A stretch of 64,000 nt of DNA from Saccharomycopsis crataegensis. Its lineage: Eukaryota; Ascomycota; Saccharomycetes; Ascoideales; Saccharomycopsidaceae. Below, one piece after another: positions 20,613 to 31,500 of the stretch. The DNA is taken from contig NW_027043829.1 of the NCBI RefSeq assembly GCF_037102585.1, positions 1,922,001 to 1,986,000 of the forward strand, read 5' to 3'. Under the pieces are notes generated by a model, which saw only the letters and a list, made by a program, of their open reading frames with translations, did no database searches and was not told where the DNA came from. A program made the translations under genes and the position numbers. How positions within the stretch are numbered: the first letter of the stretch is position 1; each line of letters opens with the position of its first letter.

Positions 20613-22067
20613 CTATGAAATTTTTAAGCTATTTCTTCCCTCACTCAATGTCTCCCCCAGTCTATTATCACCAGAAACATGAACTGATGACATTAACTCA
20701 GCTATGTCCATCATATTTTCACTAGTTATCCTCGGAGACTGCAGTTTTCCATTCACAGTGGTTTTGTACTCCCTATCACAAGCTTTTCTGGTATCCTTTA
20801 TTATTCCATCTGTTGGGGAAAGAGGTATTATACTCTTATCAGCTCTTTTTCGTGAAGTTTCCATAACAATATGACCGATGACTGTGGAATTGGAAGAAGC
20901 AGAAATTGATCGGTTATCCAAATGATTCTCTGATTTGATACTACCAGGTGGTGCGGCGCACTCGTCTTCTTCCGCGATTGTGTAAGTGAAATCATTCGAG
21001 AACTTTGAGTTTAAGGGGCTGAGTGCCGGAATGATAGGTACTGGAACTGGCATGGATATTGGAGTTGGGCCATCTTTAGTTTGCTTCTTCGGAGGTATTG
21101 GTGGAGGAGGAACTGCATTTTTCGCCGCCATGGATTTTTGTGCTTGGTATTGCCTATAGTTGTCCTGTAACTGAGACTGTTGATAAGGTGCAGATAACGC
21201 GATTGGCCTTTTTCGTTTTTTCGGGGTAGGAAACTTTGAAGGATGGGCTTGAATTGGAATATTGTTGACACATTCACAAATTGGATGGCTATTTCTACCA
21301 GTATAAGGCGCGTCCATTCTGGGTATGTCGTTAAAACCGTAATCTTTTGGAGGAAGTGATGGGGGGATATCACTATTGTAGGAAGAAAATGAAGGCTGAG
21401 AACTGTTATCATGAGGAGGTTTTGGTAGTTTGTAGACGTGATAGGAAATCGGAATTGGTGGCTCAAGACCCACAAGCTCCTGTGGGCCTCCAATTTTGAT
21501 ATAGTCTTTGATAAATTCAATGTTATCGAAAATTTTATCATCGGTAATTCCTTGAGTTTCTTCCAATTCTTTGTAGACTTCTTGCCATTTTAATGAAATA
21601 ATAGAATCACGAATGCTGCTGCTATTGAGGAGGTCTTTCTCAAAGCTATGACGATGATGACTGTTTCTATGCTTCTTGTGGCGGTATTTTTCTTTATTGA
21701 CGACTCTTCTGTACAAAAGATTGGCTTCATCGGCGTCTTTGAACATAAACCCCACAAACAAAGACAGTTCGATCTCAAAACAGTGAAAGAAAGAAGTTTC
21801 TTTACGATAATTGAAATCCCGGGGTATCTCTAGCTCCCATATTACCCCATCATCATTAGTTAAATCTACAATCTTCAACCAGAATTGCCCTCCTTCAATC
21901 AAATGCTCCACTAGTAATATCGCGCCACGTAATGTGGACTCTTTGTATTCATGGGAGTCTTTAGAGGAGAGATACAATCGGGTCTTGGTTCCGCAAATTA
22001 TCTTGAACCTCTTCTTGGGTAACGCATTTTTCACTTTTACCTTATCTTCGGTGCTCAACAACCCCAT
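20613..22067 (-). CDS. WH1 (EVH1)-domain WASP-like protein without VCA tail
   Basis: 484 aa. Residues 1-120 match the WASP/Las17 WH1 domain: MGLLSTEDKVKVKNALPK, then GAILLVEHLIEGGQFWLKIV, GVIWELEIPRDFNY, FFHCFEIE and VGFMFKDADEANLLYRRV. WH1 binds verprolin/WIP. A basic segment KYRHKKHRNSHHRH follows, then a proline-rich centre (PPSLPPKDYG, VPPPPIPPKK) that could bind SH3 domains and profilin. S. cerevisiae Las17 (633 aa) ends in a WH2-central-acidic module that activates Arp2/3. No WH2 LKKT-type motif or acidic Trp tail is visible here, and the frame ends cleanly at RNSLKIS. It could be a tail-less paralogue of the true WASP or a diverged orthologue. It is divergent from the three-exon gene. 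Confidence 0.75.
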   Translation of the reverse strand: MGLLSTEDKVKVKNALPKKRFKIICGTKTRLYLSSKDSHEYKESTLRGAILLVEHLIEGGQFWLKIVDLTNDDGVIWELEIPRDFNYRKETSFFHCFEIELSLFVGFMFKDADEANLLYRRVVNKEKYRHKKHRNSHHRHSFEKDLLNSSSIRDSIISLKWQEVYKELEETQGITDDKIFDNIEFIKDYIKIGGPQELVGLEPPIPISYHVYKLPKPPHDNSSQPSFSSYNSDIPPSLPPKDYGFNDIPRMDAPYTGRNSHPICECVNNIPIQAHPSKFPTPKKRKRPIALSAPYQQSQLQDNYRQYQAQKSMAAKNAVPPPPIPPKKQTKDGPTPISMPVPVPIIPALSPLNSKFSNDFTYTIAEEDECAAPPGSIKSENHLDNRSISASSNSTVIGHIVMETSRKRADKSIIPLSPTDGIIKDTRKACDREYKTTVNGKLQSPRITSENMMDIAELMSSVHVSGDNRLGETLSEGRNSLKIS

Positions 22068-22601
22068 GTTGTGGCTAGGCTTTACGGTATTCTGGCCAGC
22101 AGAAGTGAATGGCTATTGACTGGACTGTGGTGACAATAAGAAGAAATGTGAAGATGCAACCAACTTTTTTGCCAATCAGCTATTTTTCATCTTTTTTTTT
22201 TTTTTTTTTGGTGCTTGGTTGGTTGGTGTTTTGGATAAAGGGGGCAGAGGTAAAACACATTCCTCGAATATGTGGTAGTTACAAATATTGTTTCGCGGCA
22301 GCATTTGGAGACTTAGGGCCACTGCAGTCGGCTGCAAAACCCTGTGGTAACAAAAGGGGATTCGAGCCAACATCGCATACGCACCAAAACCACAAAACCC
22401 TACGCCACAAAAACAGAAATCCAGGAAATGGCAGTGAGCCTGAAACTTCGCCATAGGCTCTTATTAAATTACCATTGCTACAGCCATCAGATATAAAACA
22501 CAGTGCCCTTCAGTAACCACCTACACCCTGCTAAAGCAATTTCAGAAGATTCTCCAAAAAGTCGGGGTTTGCGTATCCACAAAATATTGACATCAAAGAT
22601 A
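22068..22601. other. Divergent promoter, WH1 gene/three-exon gene
   Basis: 534 bp with a T18 run near 22193-22210. A short stretch at about 22540-22640 also reads well in another frame and could belong to a 5' exon of the downstream gene. No separate gene is seen. Confidence 0.45.
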
Positions 22602-23343
22602 ATGCTACTTCATCATCAGGCCTACAGACATGGGCCGTTTACCAATAGTAATTACAAAAAATATCCAGGGGTTTTCAAATCATCTGATTTCAACCAACCC
22701 AATGTGAACAAGTTTTATGGTGATGCCCATTTCACAAAAGAAGAATATAGTACGCTTATGTTCAATTGTGAGTAGGGGATGGATATCTGTACACGAGGAG
22801 CATTAAACATGTACGCCCAAATTTCTTATTATTGTTTTACTAACTTCGAAAATAACAGTGGATGAAGAGTTCAGGAGCCCGGTGCTCATATTGGAGGATG
22901 TTTTAGCCTTCAATAGGAACTCTATTGCTGAAATAGACAAGTAAGGTTACGGACTCGTCATGATGGCCCTTTCCCTTTCTTTCTCCGACGAGAGAATTTT
23001 GAGAAACTTAACTAACACAGGCAGTGTGCTTAATCTCCAAGTATATTTGAAAAGCTGCGACTTTGCTGATCTCAAATCATATCAGTTCATGGTGGCTTTA
23101 AGAAATGTTCTATTTGAGTTGAGAACTGGGAATTATATTTTTGATTCACAACATCAATGGACTCAGGGGAGTATTAATCATCAACACTTCATTCACAAAG
23201 ATGCGGTTGCTCGTTTGAGAAGTTATTATAGAAAAGAGAAATTAGTGGGGTTTTTAGACAACATGTTACAAATCAGTTTGAAAGAAATTTGGTCGGGGGA
23301 AGATAAGGTGTATGATTTTGAGTTAGTTAAATCCATTTGTTAA
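22602..23343 (+). CDS. Unrecognised conserved-looking protein, three exons
   Basis: Exons 22602-22767, 22859-22940 and 23025-23343 join in frame (567 nt, 188 aa). Intron 1 (91 bp) has a GTGAGT donor, a TACTAAC branch point and a CAG acceptor. Intron 2 (84 bp) has a GTAAGG donor, an AACTAAC branch point and the acceptor GGCAG at 23020-23024; the nearer CACAG four bases upstream would break the frame. The protein is soluble, rich in aromatic and charged residues, with LQVYLKSCDFADLK and GFLDNMLQISLKEIW in the last exon. I recognise no domain. The last exon faintly recalls Irc19/Rrg4 from memory, but this is too weak to name it. The first exon could start earlier if an upstream exon exists. Confidence 0.6.
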
Positions 23344-24416
23344 TGTGACTATTTTTGTTTCGTCTCAGTGTGGAGACACTGTCTCTGATTTACACATTTC
23401 AAAGGCTAATTTCTCGACTAACCATTTATTGTGTCCAGGGGGAGTGTTAACTAACCTGGGTAACATTTACATTACGCCAACCTAAGGGATCGTAGTTCCA
23501 AAACACAAACACAAACAAAACAAAAAAATTATAGAAAAATTTTACAGACAGAAATACAGGAAAAGAGTAGCTTGATAGAAGTCAATATTACAGTTTGAGG
23601 TGTCAGGTGTCCCCATGATCTTTTGTGTCGGCCAATTGGACCTAGTACGAGCAGACATATATTTTTGCCTTGGCTCTCGATTCTGTAACCACCATAAAAT
23701 GCAATTCAAGTAATGTCCGTATTATTACCAACTTACGCTTGTACTGCTACATCCATGTAAAGAGTGTTTCGACTTGGGCCATCTGTAACAGCCCCACAAC
23801 AATTATCACCCAGAATGGTCTTTCTACCCGATGGTACCCCCTGCGGGTATATACGGGAAGAAGGAAAAGTCGCCGGCACTTTCCAAAAATAGAAAGGGTA
23901 TTGTGGTCACGCCATTGATGCTTCAGAGTACATATTTCCACACACTGTTCTTCGCGAGGACCCCTCCACATTGAGCCCGCACTAGATGAGAAAGACTCAA
24001 CCACATCCCTGTTGTCCTACGTTGGTGACTGGAAATCGAGGAGTGTTCTCTTTAGTTAGTCACTGTTACCTCGGTTTCCCTTAGTCGACTTCTACAGTTT
24101 GAGTGAATTCTTTCTCTGACCACCTTTTTTTTTTTTTTTTTTTTCGAGAGCGCCTACCTTATTGGGCCTTGCACTGCTTATCTGACCAGTATGATTGGCT
24201 CTCTGTTGCTGTAGCAGGGTGACTCACTGAACGTGACCCATTGCGAGATGACCATTACCCGCCTTTTTAGGTGGCCCGAGGAATGAAACTTTTCATGTTC
24301 GTATATATAGAAAGGAAACTACACCTGCAAAACACCGCCAAATTCTTGAGAAGATTTCTTTTGCTGTTGTTGTTTAATTGCATTAGCCCATCAATAACAC
24401 CAATTCCTATAGCACT
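23344..24416. other. Intergenic: 3' flank of three-exon gene and GLN1 promoter
   Basis: 1.07 kb without a supported gene. The last 250 bp hold the GLN1 control sites listed separately. A T-run of about 19 lies at 24126-24144. The open frames at 23670-24004 lack ATG starts or family likeness. Confidence 0.55.
24177..24309 (+). promoter_or_regulatory. GLN1 promoter: GATA site, Gcn4 site and TATA box
   Basis: CTTATC at 24177-24182 is a GATAAG element on the minus strand (Gln3/Gat1 type). TGACTCA at 24220-24226 is a perfect Gcn4 site. TATATATA at 24302-24309 lies about 110 bp before the ATG. The set matches nitrogen and general amino-acid control known for GLN1 in S. cerevisiae; function here is inferred. 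Confidence 0.55.
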
Positions 24417-25636
24417 ATGAGTTCTCTTGTCGAAAACACTGCCATCTTGCAGAAATACACTAACTTGCCTCAAAATGGCAGGGTCATTGCTGGTAAGTAG
24501 AAATTGTGATCGTTGTGGGTCATAATTATTCTTTTTTTGATTTGCAATTATTTGATTTCGATTTTGTCAGACGACTAACATCCTTTTTTTTTTTTAAAGA
24601 ATATCTCTGGATTGATGCTGAATACAACATCAGATCCAAGGGTAAGACCTTGTCCAAGAAGGTTACTTCTCTTGATGATCTTCCAGAATGGAACTTTGAC
24701 GGTTCTTCCACTGGTCAAGCCCCAGGTCACAACTCCGATGTTTACTTGAGACCAGTTGCTTACTACCCAGATCCATTCAGAAGAGGTGACAACATTATCG
24801 TTTTGGCTGAATGTTGGAACAGTGACGGTACTCCAAACAAGTTCAACCATAGACACGCTGCCGAAAAATTGATGACCGCCCATGCTAAAGAACAAACCTG
24901 GTTTGGTCTCGAACAAGAATACACCTTGTTCGACAACTTGGACAATGTTTACGCTTGGCCAAAGGGTGGTTTCCCAGCTCCTCAAGGTCCATACTACTGT
25001 GGTGTTGGTACTGGTAAGGTTGTTGCTAGAGATGTTATTGAAGCCCACTACAGAGCCTGTCTCTATGCTGGTATCAACATTTCTGGTATCAACGCCGAAG
25101 TCATGCCTTCCCAATGGGAATACCAAGTTGGTCCATGTGAAGGTATCTCTATGGGTGATGAATTGTGGGTTTCCAGATACTTGTTGCACAGAGTTGCCGA
25201 AGAATTCGCTGTCAAGATTTCTTTCCATCCAAAGCCATTGAAGGGTGACTGGAACGGTGCTGGTTGTCACACTAACGTTTCTACTGCCAACATGAGAAAG
25301 GAAGGTGGTATGAAATACATTGATGAAGCCATTGAAAAGTTGGCCAAGAGACACAATGAACACATTACTCTTTACGGTGCTGACAACGACCAAAGATTGA
25401 CTGGTAGACACGAAACTGCTTCTGTCAACACCTTCATGTCTGGTGTCGCCAACAGAGGTGCTTCTATCAGAATTCCAAGATCCGTTGCTAAGGAAGGATA
25501 CGGTTACTTTGAAGACAGAAGACCAGCTTCTAACATTGACCCATACTTGGTTACCGGTATCATGGTTGAAACCATTTGTGGTTCTATCAGTGATGTTGAC
25601 ATGTTCAAGGAATATGGTAGAGAAACTTCTGATTAG
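24417..25636 (+). CDS. GLN1: GLN1, glutamine synthetase (one intron)
   Basis: Cytosolic ATP-dependent enzyme that makes glutamine from glutamate and ammonium. Exon 1 is 24417-24492 and exon 2 is 24600-25636. The 107-bp intron has a GTAAGT donor, a GACTAAC branch point and an AAG acceptor, and splits the glutamate codon in GRVIAEYLW. The product is 370 aa, identical in length to the S. cerevisiae enzyme. Signatures present are [17 protein letters not shown] (the GS beta-grasp signature), [27 protein letters not shown] (the ATP-binding region) and [12 protein letters not shown]. Codon use is strongly biased (TTG, GGT, AAG; no in-frame CTG), as for a highly expressed gene. Long minus-strand frames opposite it are a by-product of this bias. 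Confidence 0.97.
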
Positions 25637-26053
25637 ATTCTTTTTGTTTCATTTCTACTTTATTACTGTTGTCAATGATTGTTTCTTCTTCTATTATTTT
25701 TTTTAATGTTTGATCCTTTTTTGTCTACTCTAGACCCCTATTAACCATTGCGGTTTTTATCTATATAAGTTATTTACTTAATTTAAAACGAAAAAATGTA
25801 CTTTATTTTTAAAAAATTACCAGCTTAATTTGTTGGTTTAATTGTTGTTGTTTATTTTATTTTATTGAAGTTTCTCATTTGAGGATCTGTAACTAACATA
25901 AACCGTCAAATACTCCATGAATAAAAATACGAGGTTATTCCAAATTACCAGTCAGACGGACATCTTTTATGAATTTATATCCGTATCTTTTTAAATGGAC
26001 TATGACAGCGACTATTTCCATTATAGTAGATAACCAGGATGACTCTGCTGTCA

Positions 26054-26130
26054 CGGGAAAATGGGTGGTTGATTGATTGGTAATCAAAATGGGTGGTTGA
26101 TTGATTGGTAATCAACCACCCATTTTCCGT
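26054..26130. repeat. Inverted repeat with a tandemly duplicated left arm
   Basis: A 19-bp arm at 26056-26074 (GGAAAATGGGTGGTTGATT) is perfectly complementary to 26110-26128. A second copy of most of that arm at 26087-26102 pairs with the same right arm (26110-26125) across a 7-nt spacer. The left arm plus GATTGGTAATCAA is thus present twice in tandem with a period of about 29 bp. Confidence 0.95.
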
Positions 26131-26595
26131 AGTTTCCTATTGCTGCAATTGGACGAGGGCAAATTCTCACCAAAAGTTTCTAAATAGCTGTTCTGGATGT
26201 TATAGTAATAAAACGCTAAGAAGTACATATAAGTATATTTAAGTCTATATTTATCAATGTAAGGTAGAGTATCTAACATATTGGCAATAGTCGAGTTTTT
26301 GACACCTTTTTCCTCGGATTATTCTGTTGGGGGGTGGGGAAGATCTTTGAAATCCCCTAATTTGCTGCTTCTCGTTGCTTGTTATACCAAGATACTCCTT
26401 TTTTTTTTGTGTGTGTGTGTGTGACCCTCGTGATTGATTATCTCACAAAGTGTGTGATGATCGCAACAACAGCAACATCACACACAGTCTTGCAAAGTGT
26501 GGCTATCACTGGAGGAGATCGAAAACAAAAAAAAAAAAAAAGGCGCAAAAGTGTGGCTAGATTGACTGCTGCTGCAAGTGCACACAATGATTGCC

Positions 26596-26604
26596 TATAT
26601 ATAA
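26596..26604 (+). promoter_or_regulatory. TATA box of VHT1-like gene
   Basis: TATATATAA lies 103 bp upstream of the preferred ATG at 26707. Confidence 0.55.
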
Positions 26605-26706
26605 GCAGCGACAATTCGTCCCCCTTTCCCTTTTTCTATGTTCTTTAGTTGGCTACTCTTTCTCATCACTCAAGATTATTTATTTATATATATAATAATA
26701 ATAATA

Positions 26707-28573
26707 ATGGTCAACTTGCCGTGGTTCATTCCCCAAAAGAGAAACGTCGTTGACACAAACGACTACGAGGTGATCGTTGCCGCTGACAAGTCCGACATCA
26801 CAGGCTTACAGGACGGATTCCCAACGTTTCAAACCAACGATGGCAAATTCGTTAAAGTCAAAGAATTCAGAGATGAATCCAAGAGACCATGGTGGAAGTT
26901 TTTTGATGAGTTTGAATATCGTGAAACCACTAGCGCTTCAGAAGCCCACAAATGGTACAATTGGTATGAACCAGGAACCAGTGCGGCGGAAAAGAAGTTA
27001 TTGTGGAAGTTGGACATCCTAATTGCTTTTTACTCCTTTCTTTCCTATTTCTCCAAGTTTGTCGACCAGACCAATATTAATCAGGCATATGTCAGCGTAT
27101 GTTAATTACTATTTTATTTTGTTTGTCTGTTTGTGTGTTTTTTTTTTGAGATTTGTTACTTACTAACTCACGTATTTTTAGGGAATGAAGGAAGACCTAG
27201 GAATGAAGGGTAATGATTTAATCCATACCCAAGTGCTTTTCACCGTTGGTACAATTATTCTTGAAATCCCAATATCCTACCTTTTGCCTCGGATCCCATC
27301 AAATTATTTGCTCTTTTCTGCCGAACTTGGTTGGTCAGTCTTTACAATTTTCACTTATTCTGTCAAATCAGTACCGGCATTAAAAGGCCTCAGATTTTGC
27401 ACCGGGTTCTTTGAAGGTGCATTTTTCCCGACAATCCAATACGTTCTTGCGAGTTGGTATAAAACTTCTGAAATTTCCAGAAGAGGTGCTCTTTTTTATT
27501 CTGGTCAATTCTTGGGGGTCTTGACTGCTGCACTTATTCAAGGTGCGGTATACGATTCAATGAACGGGGTTGACGGTTTAGCTGGCTGGAGATGGTGTTT
27601 TATTGTTGATGGTCTCATGTCCTTGGTTGTTGCTATCATTGGTTTGATAGTTCTCCCAGGTACCCCATTCAGTTGTTACTCAATTTGGTTAACCGACGAT
27701 GAAATTCTTTTGGCCAGAAAAAGAATGTACGAAAACGGTACTGATAGTTCAGATCAAGCTAAATCATACTTTGATAAAGAAACTTGGAAGAAGGTGTTCA
27801 GTTCATGGCACATTTATTTGTTTGGGATCATGCAATTCTTGGGTTATAACACAAATAACACCTCCAGTGGGTCTTTTGTCCTTTGGTTGAAGTCGCTTGA
27901 TAAGTACTCTATTGGAAAAATTAATAATTTATCCGCTGCTGCCCCTGCGGTTGGTATTTTGTACATAATTATTGTGTGTTTTGGAGCTGACTTGACCAGA
28001 AAGCGGTTTGCTTGGATTGCATTTTCTCATGTCATGAATTTCGTTGGTAATTGTATCTTGTCTATTTGGGATGTTCCTTCGGGGGCCAAATGGTTTGCAT
28101 TCCTCTCAAGTTATTGGTCTTGGTCAAATTCTTCGGTGTATAATCCAATGATTTATGACTTCTATAGAGCCGATAATAATGTTCGTTCCATTGCTTGGAA
28201 TCTCATTTATCTCTTTGGATTACAATCTTCTGCCTGGATGAATTTACTCGTGTGGCCAACCGTTGAAGCTCCGCGGTTCAAGACAGGGTTTTCAGTTTGT
28301 GCATCGTTCAGTCTTGCCTTCATTTTCTTTTTGATCATTTCATACTACCTTTATAAGCGTGATTCGCGAAGAGAAGCTCTTGAGTTTGGTATTTATATTT
28401 ACAACAGCAATTATGAAGGGGTTCCTGAATTTGTTAAGCAAAATGGCGATAAAGCGGCTGGGAAAATCACATCCGATAGTGATAGTGAAATCAGTGAAAA
28501 TGGGTCCAGCGATTCAAAAGCCTCTAAGGATTTGAAAGAGGTGGTTGAAGTTCGTTATCATGATGAATTGTGA
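26707..28573 (+). CDS. VHT1: VHT1-like proton/biotin (vitamin) symporter, DAL5/ACS family (one intron)
   Basis: Plasma-membrane transporter of the anion:cation symporter group of the major facilitator superfamily. Exon 1 is 26707-27096 and exon 2 is 27182-28573. The 85-bp intron has a GTATGT donor, a TACTAAC branch point and a TAG acceptor, in phase 0 between VS and GMKED. The product is 593 aa, the same length as S. cerevisiae Vht1. Shared wording includes WWKFFDEFEYR, LLWKLDILIAFY, NINQAYVSGMKEDLGMKGND, NGVDGLAGWRWCF, LWLKSLDKYSI, WPTVEAPRFKTGF and VPEFVKQN. About twelve hydrophobic segments are visible. A longer N-terminus from an ATG at 26638 is possible but would add a hydrophobic leader absent from the family. 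Biotin as substrate is inferred; other members carry pantothenate or allantoate. Confidence 0.75.
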
Positions 28574-31500
28574 AAATGCTATAAATTCATATCCTTTAAA
28601 TTTTTTTTTTTTTTTTTTCAATTTTTTTTTTAGTTATGCCCCGCTCTTTTTTTTTTGTTTTTCTTCACCATAGACGTTTGTTCCTGATCATGTTAATTTA
28701 TAAAATTTCAAATAAGATTATGATTTTGGTATTTCTCGCCAAATTCAGTATTTTGTAGTGGTACAATCAAAGATCTGTTAAAAAGTGTTCAAGTTTTCGC
28801 GTTCGATAAATCATGCTTTCTGTAGACATGGCATATTGCATGGACAACAGAAGCCTATGTTGATGATTAGTAGAATGATTGATTGCAATGGAAACTAATG
28901 TACATGTTGGTAGTCGTCCAATCCGGCAATAGGGACTACGATCCGCACAACAAGTATAGTTAATACCAAGGTAATGGATTATTTCTGCACTATCATACAT
29001 AGTACGATTATAGCCACCCTACTTTCATCCTATTTTGTCGTTCTTATTTTTTATCGTTGACAATTCTTAACCCCTTATTATGTTAACTCATAATAATCGA
29101 TGAATTATTCACCCATTTTATTTATATTAAATAATCATATACCTTACTGTGTTTATACCTGCAGAAGTCAGTGTTATAGCAAGTTGTTATATCCCGAACC
29201 ATTCGTTGAGTTGTGAGTTCATCAAATAGCTAGAGACTAATTACTGTGATAGCTATTTGACTTCTGTTAATACTATAATCAACGCGAGATCAGCGAAGAT
29301 AAGTAATATTATAGTATAAGGAATAACCCTTCATCCTTATTAGTATTATTCGTTGTTCCACGTGATTACCGAACCAACCATCATTTACTTATCTGGGTCA
29401 CACTATTCGGTATTTTAATAGTTGTTGTTTTTTACGCGTAAGTTAAGTTTCATTGAATTTTGTTTGACTAGTCTACACTAATGGAATTGTTGAAATTCTT
29501 GTTTGAGGAAAAATTTCTTTTGGAATGACGTGTTGTGCGGTCCTGAGATTGACTACAATAGTACTATGTACGATAGTACATTTCCATCATTTGATTGCTA
29601 CAAGATGACTGAAGATGATTATCATTATTATAAATGACAGATCCTGTTCTTCATTTATCAACTGATATTTTGTGATTGATTTTTTAAGTTTTAGAAATTA
29701 TCCTTCATCATTAATCCTAGTGACATTCTACAATATGAGTATCAACAAGGGGATATGATTATATAGTACAAGTATATAAAAAGATGTATCTTACCGTAAG
29801 TTAAGAGAGGGGGCGGTAATATAACAGGTCGATAACCTCGACTATACAGCCCCTAGTCTTAAAATTATAATCATTGCCACTAAGCAAGCATTTTAAAATG
29901 TCCAGAAAGAGTTTCTATTGAGGATAAAATAAACGGTGTTTCCCCAGATTCATTTAGCATTAATGTTGAATCTGACTATAGCGCGACGATAACTACAAAT
30001 AACGATGTAATAATATAGTAAAAATAATCAAGCCATTGCTGGCGACCTTGGAGCCTAATCACCAGAGCATATGTGTTGAAAGCATTTACGTTGTTAGATT
30101 TTTTTTTTTTGGCGTGTCTTTGCTGAAAGCATACACGTCAATAACTTCCTTTAAGTGTTGGAAAATTTCCAAAAAAATGATTTTCTTAAACTTATACAAA
30201 GCGTAAAGTGAATTTCTTCCTGATACAACAATCATAAAACTTGGGGCTAAACTGACGCGTAAGCTAGTAGTGACCAGACGCGTGCATGTATGTGTTTTTG
30301 CAAGTGACATAATGGAAACGATATTCACAAGAAGTTTACTGTATAATTTCATTTTCTAAAATATATATTGATAAGAATCTTTCAAGAAGAAGCTAAGCCG
30401 CAATAATCTGCCAGTTTGAAGGGATATCTCTATTCCTTCCACAATCCATTTTTCAGAATCTTTTGTGTATTTATCTGATTGTCAATTGAGTATTACCTCT
30501 GACACTGGTTCGATGCATAATTATTTTGTACTTGTAAATCTGATATTTTTCTATAAACAATCTTCGTATGATCATTTAGAGTCGACCATATTTGCTAATT
30601 AATTATTTACTGACATCCCCCTTATCGTACTTCTACTAATGTTTTAGTTTTTAAACTCTTTTAAATCTCACTAACAGATGAATTACGGAAGGAATATTAA
30701 TAATAACATACATTTAGAAACATCTATTTTACAATATTTATGTTCTGATTATTAGTTTTTGTTTATATTCATTTTAATCCTATCAGATCTACCAAGGGAT
30801 ACATTTTATTTTTTTTTGTTCAAAATAACACAATCCCCCTCCCCTCTATTGGCTGTAAGAAATACTAAGTAGAACCAATGAAGCGGCATCTTCATGGTTA
30901 ATTCAGGTAAATATATTAATTTTTAATTTCTTCCATGATAAATAAAATCCAGTCTTTTTTTGGAATTAATTTCACAACATGTAGGCTGCTTTACGATACT
31001 TGAGATTCACTACTGTGTTGCATTGCTTTGGAATAACGCGAAATTTTGAGTATTAGTTGAATAAGCAACCTCCAAACCGTTGAAAAATGAAGCACAAAGA
31101 AAAAGAAAAATAATAATAACGAAAGAAAGAAAAGTACATGTGGTTAAATACAAATACAAAAATACTGACCATGAATTAATGATACAGATTCTTAAAAATT
31201 CTAATATATAGTGTATAGTATATTTATAAAAATATCTTGAAGGAAGTTCATTAATTATTTTAAATAGATGATTCGCAGAAATAATGGTTCTTAGCAGTTC
31301 TTGAATAATAACAAATGATTACAACTGAATGATATTCGCTTAAAAATAATATTAAAATATAAATAGAACTGAAGAAATTTGAAAGAAAACAATTAAGGAG
31401 AACCCGAAACCGAAAAGAAAGAAGATATTTTGTGAAGAAAGCTAAATTACAAACGCAAATGGAGAGGTGATCAAAAGCAGCAGAATGATGAAGAAATCAT

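Larger units (their letters stand above)
25637..26706. other. Intergenic: GLN1 3' flank and VHT1-like promoter
   Basis: It contains the duplicated inverted repeat at 26056-26128, a (GT)n tract at 26409-26423, an A-run at 26526-26541 and a TATA box at 26596-26604. No gene is seen. Confidence 0.55.

Noticed and set aside
22366-22376. GGATTCGAGCC, resembling a tRNA B-box
   Set aside because: No matching A-box or cloverleaf stems around it.
24575-25411. 278-codon open frame on the minus strand opposite GLN1
   Set aside because: It mirrors the codon bias of GLN1 on the other strand, and its translation is Val/Ser/Thr-rich with no family likeness.
26638-26706. Upstream ATG adding 23 residues to the VHT1-like protein
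   Set aside because: It adds a hydrophobic leader unlike the family, and the spliced length from 26707 already equals S. cerevisiae Vht1.
29171-29735. Possible solo LTR (TGTTATAG to ATTCTACA)
   Set aside because: The ends only loosely fit TG...CA, no matching target-site duplication or internal element was found, and no second copy exists in the window.
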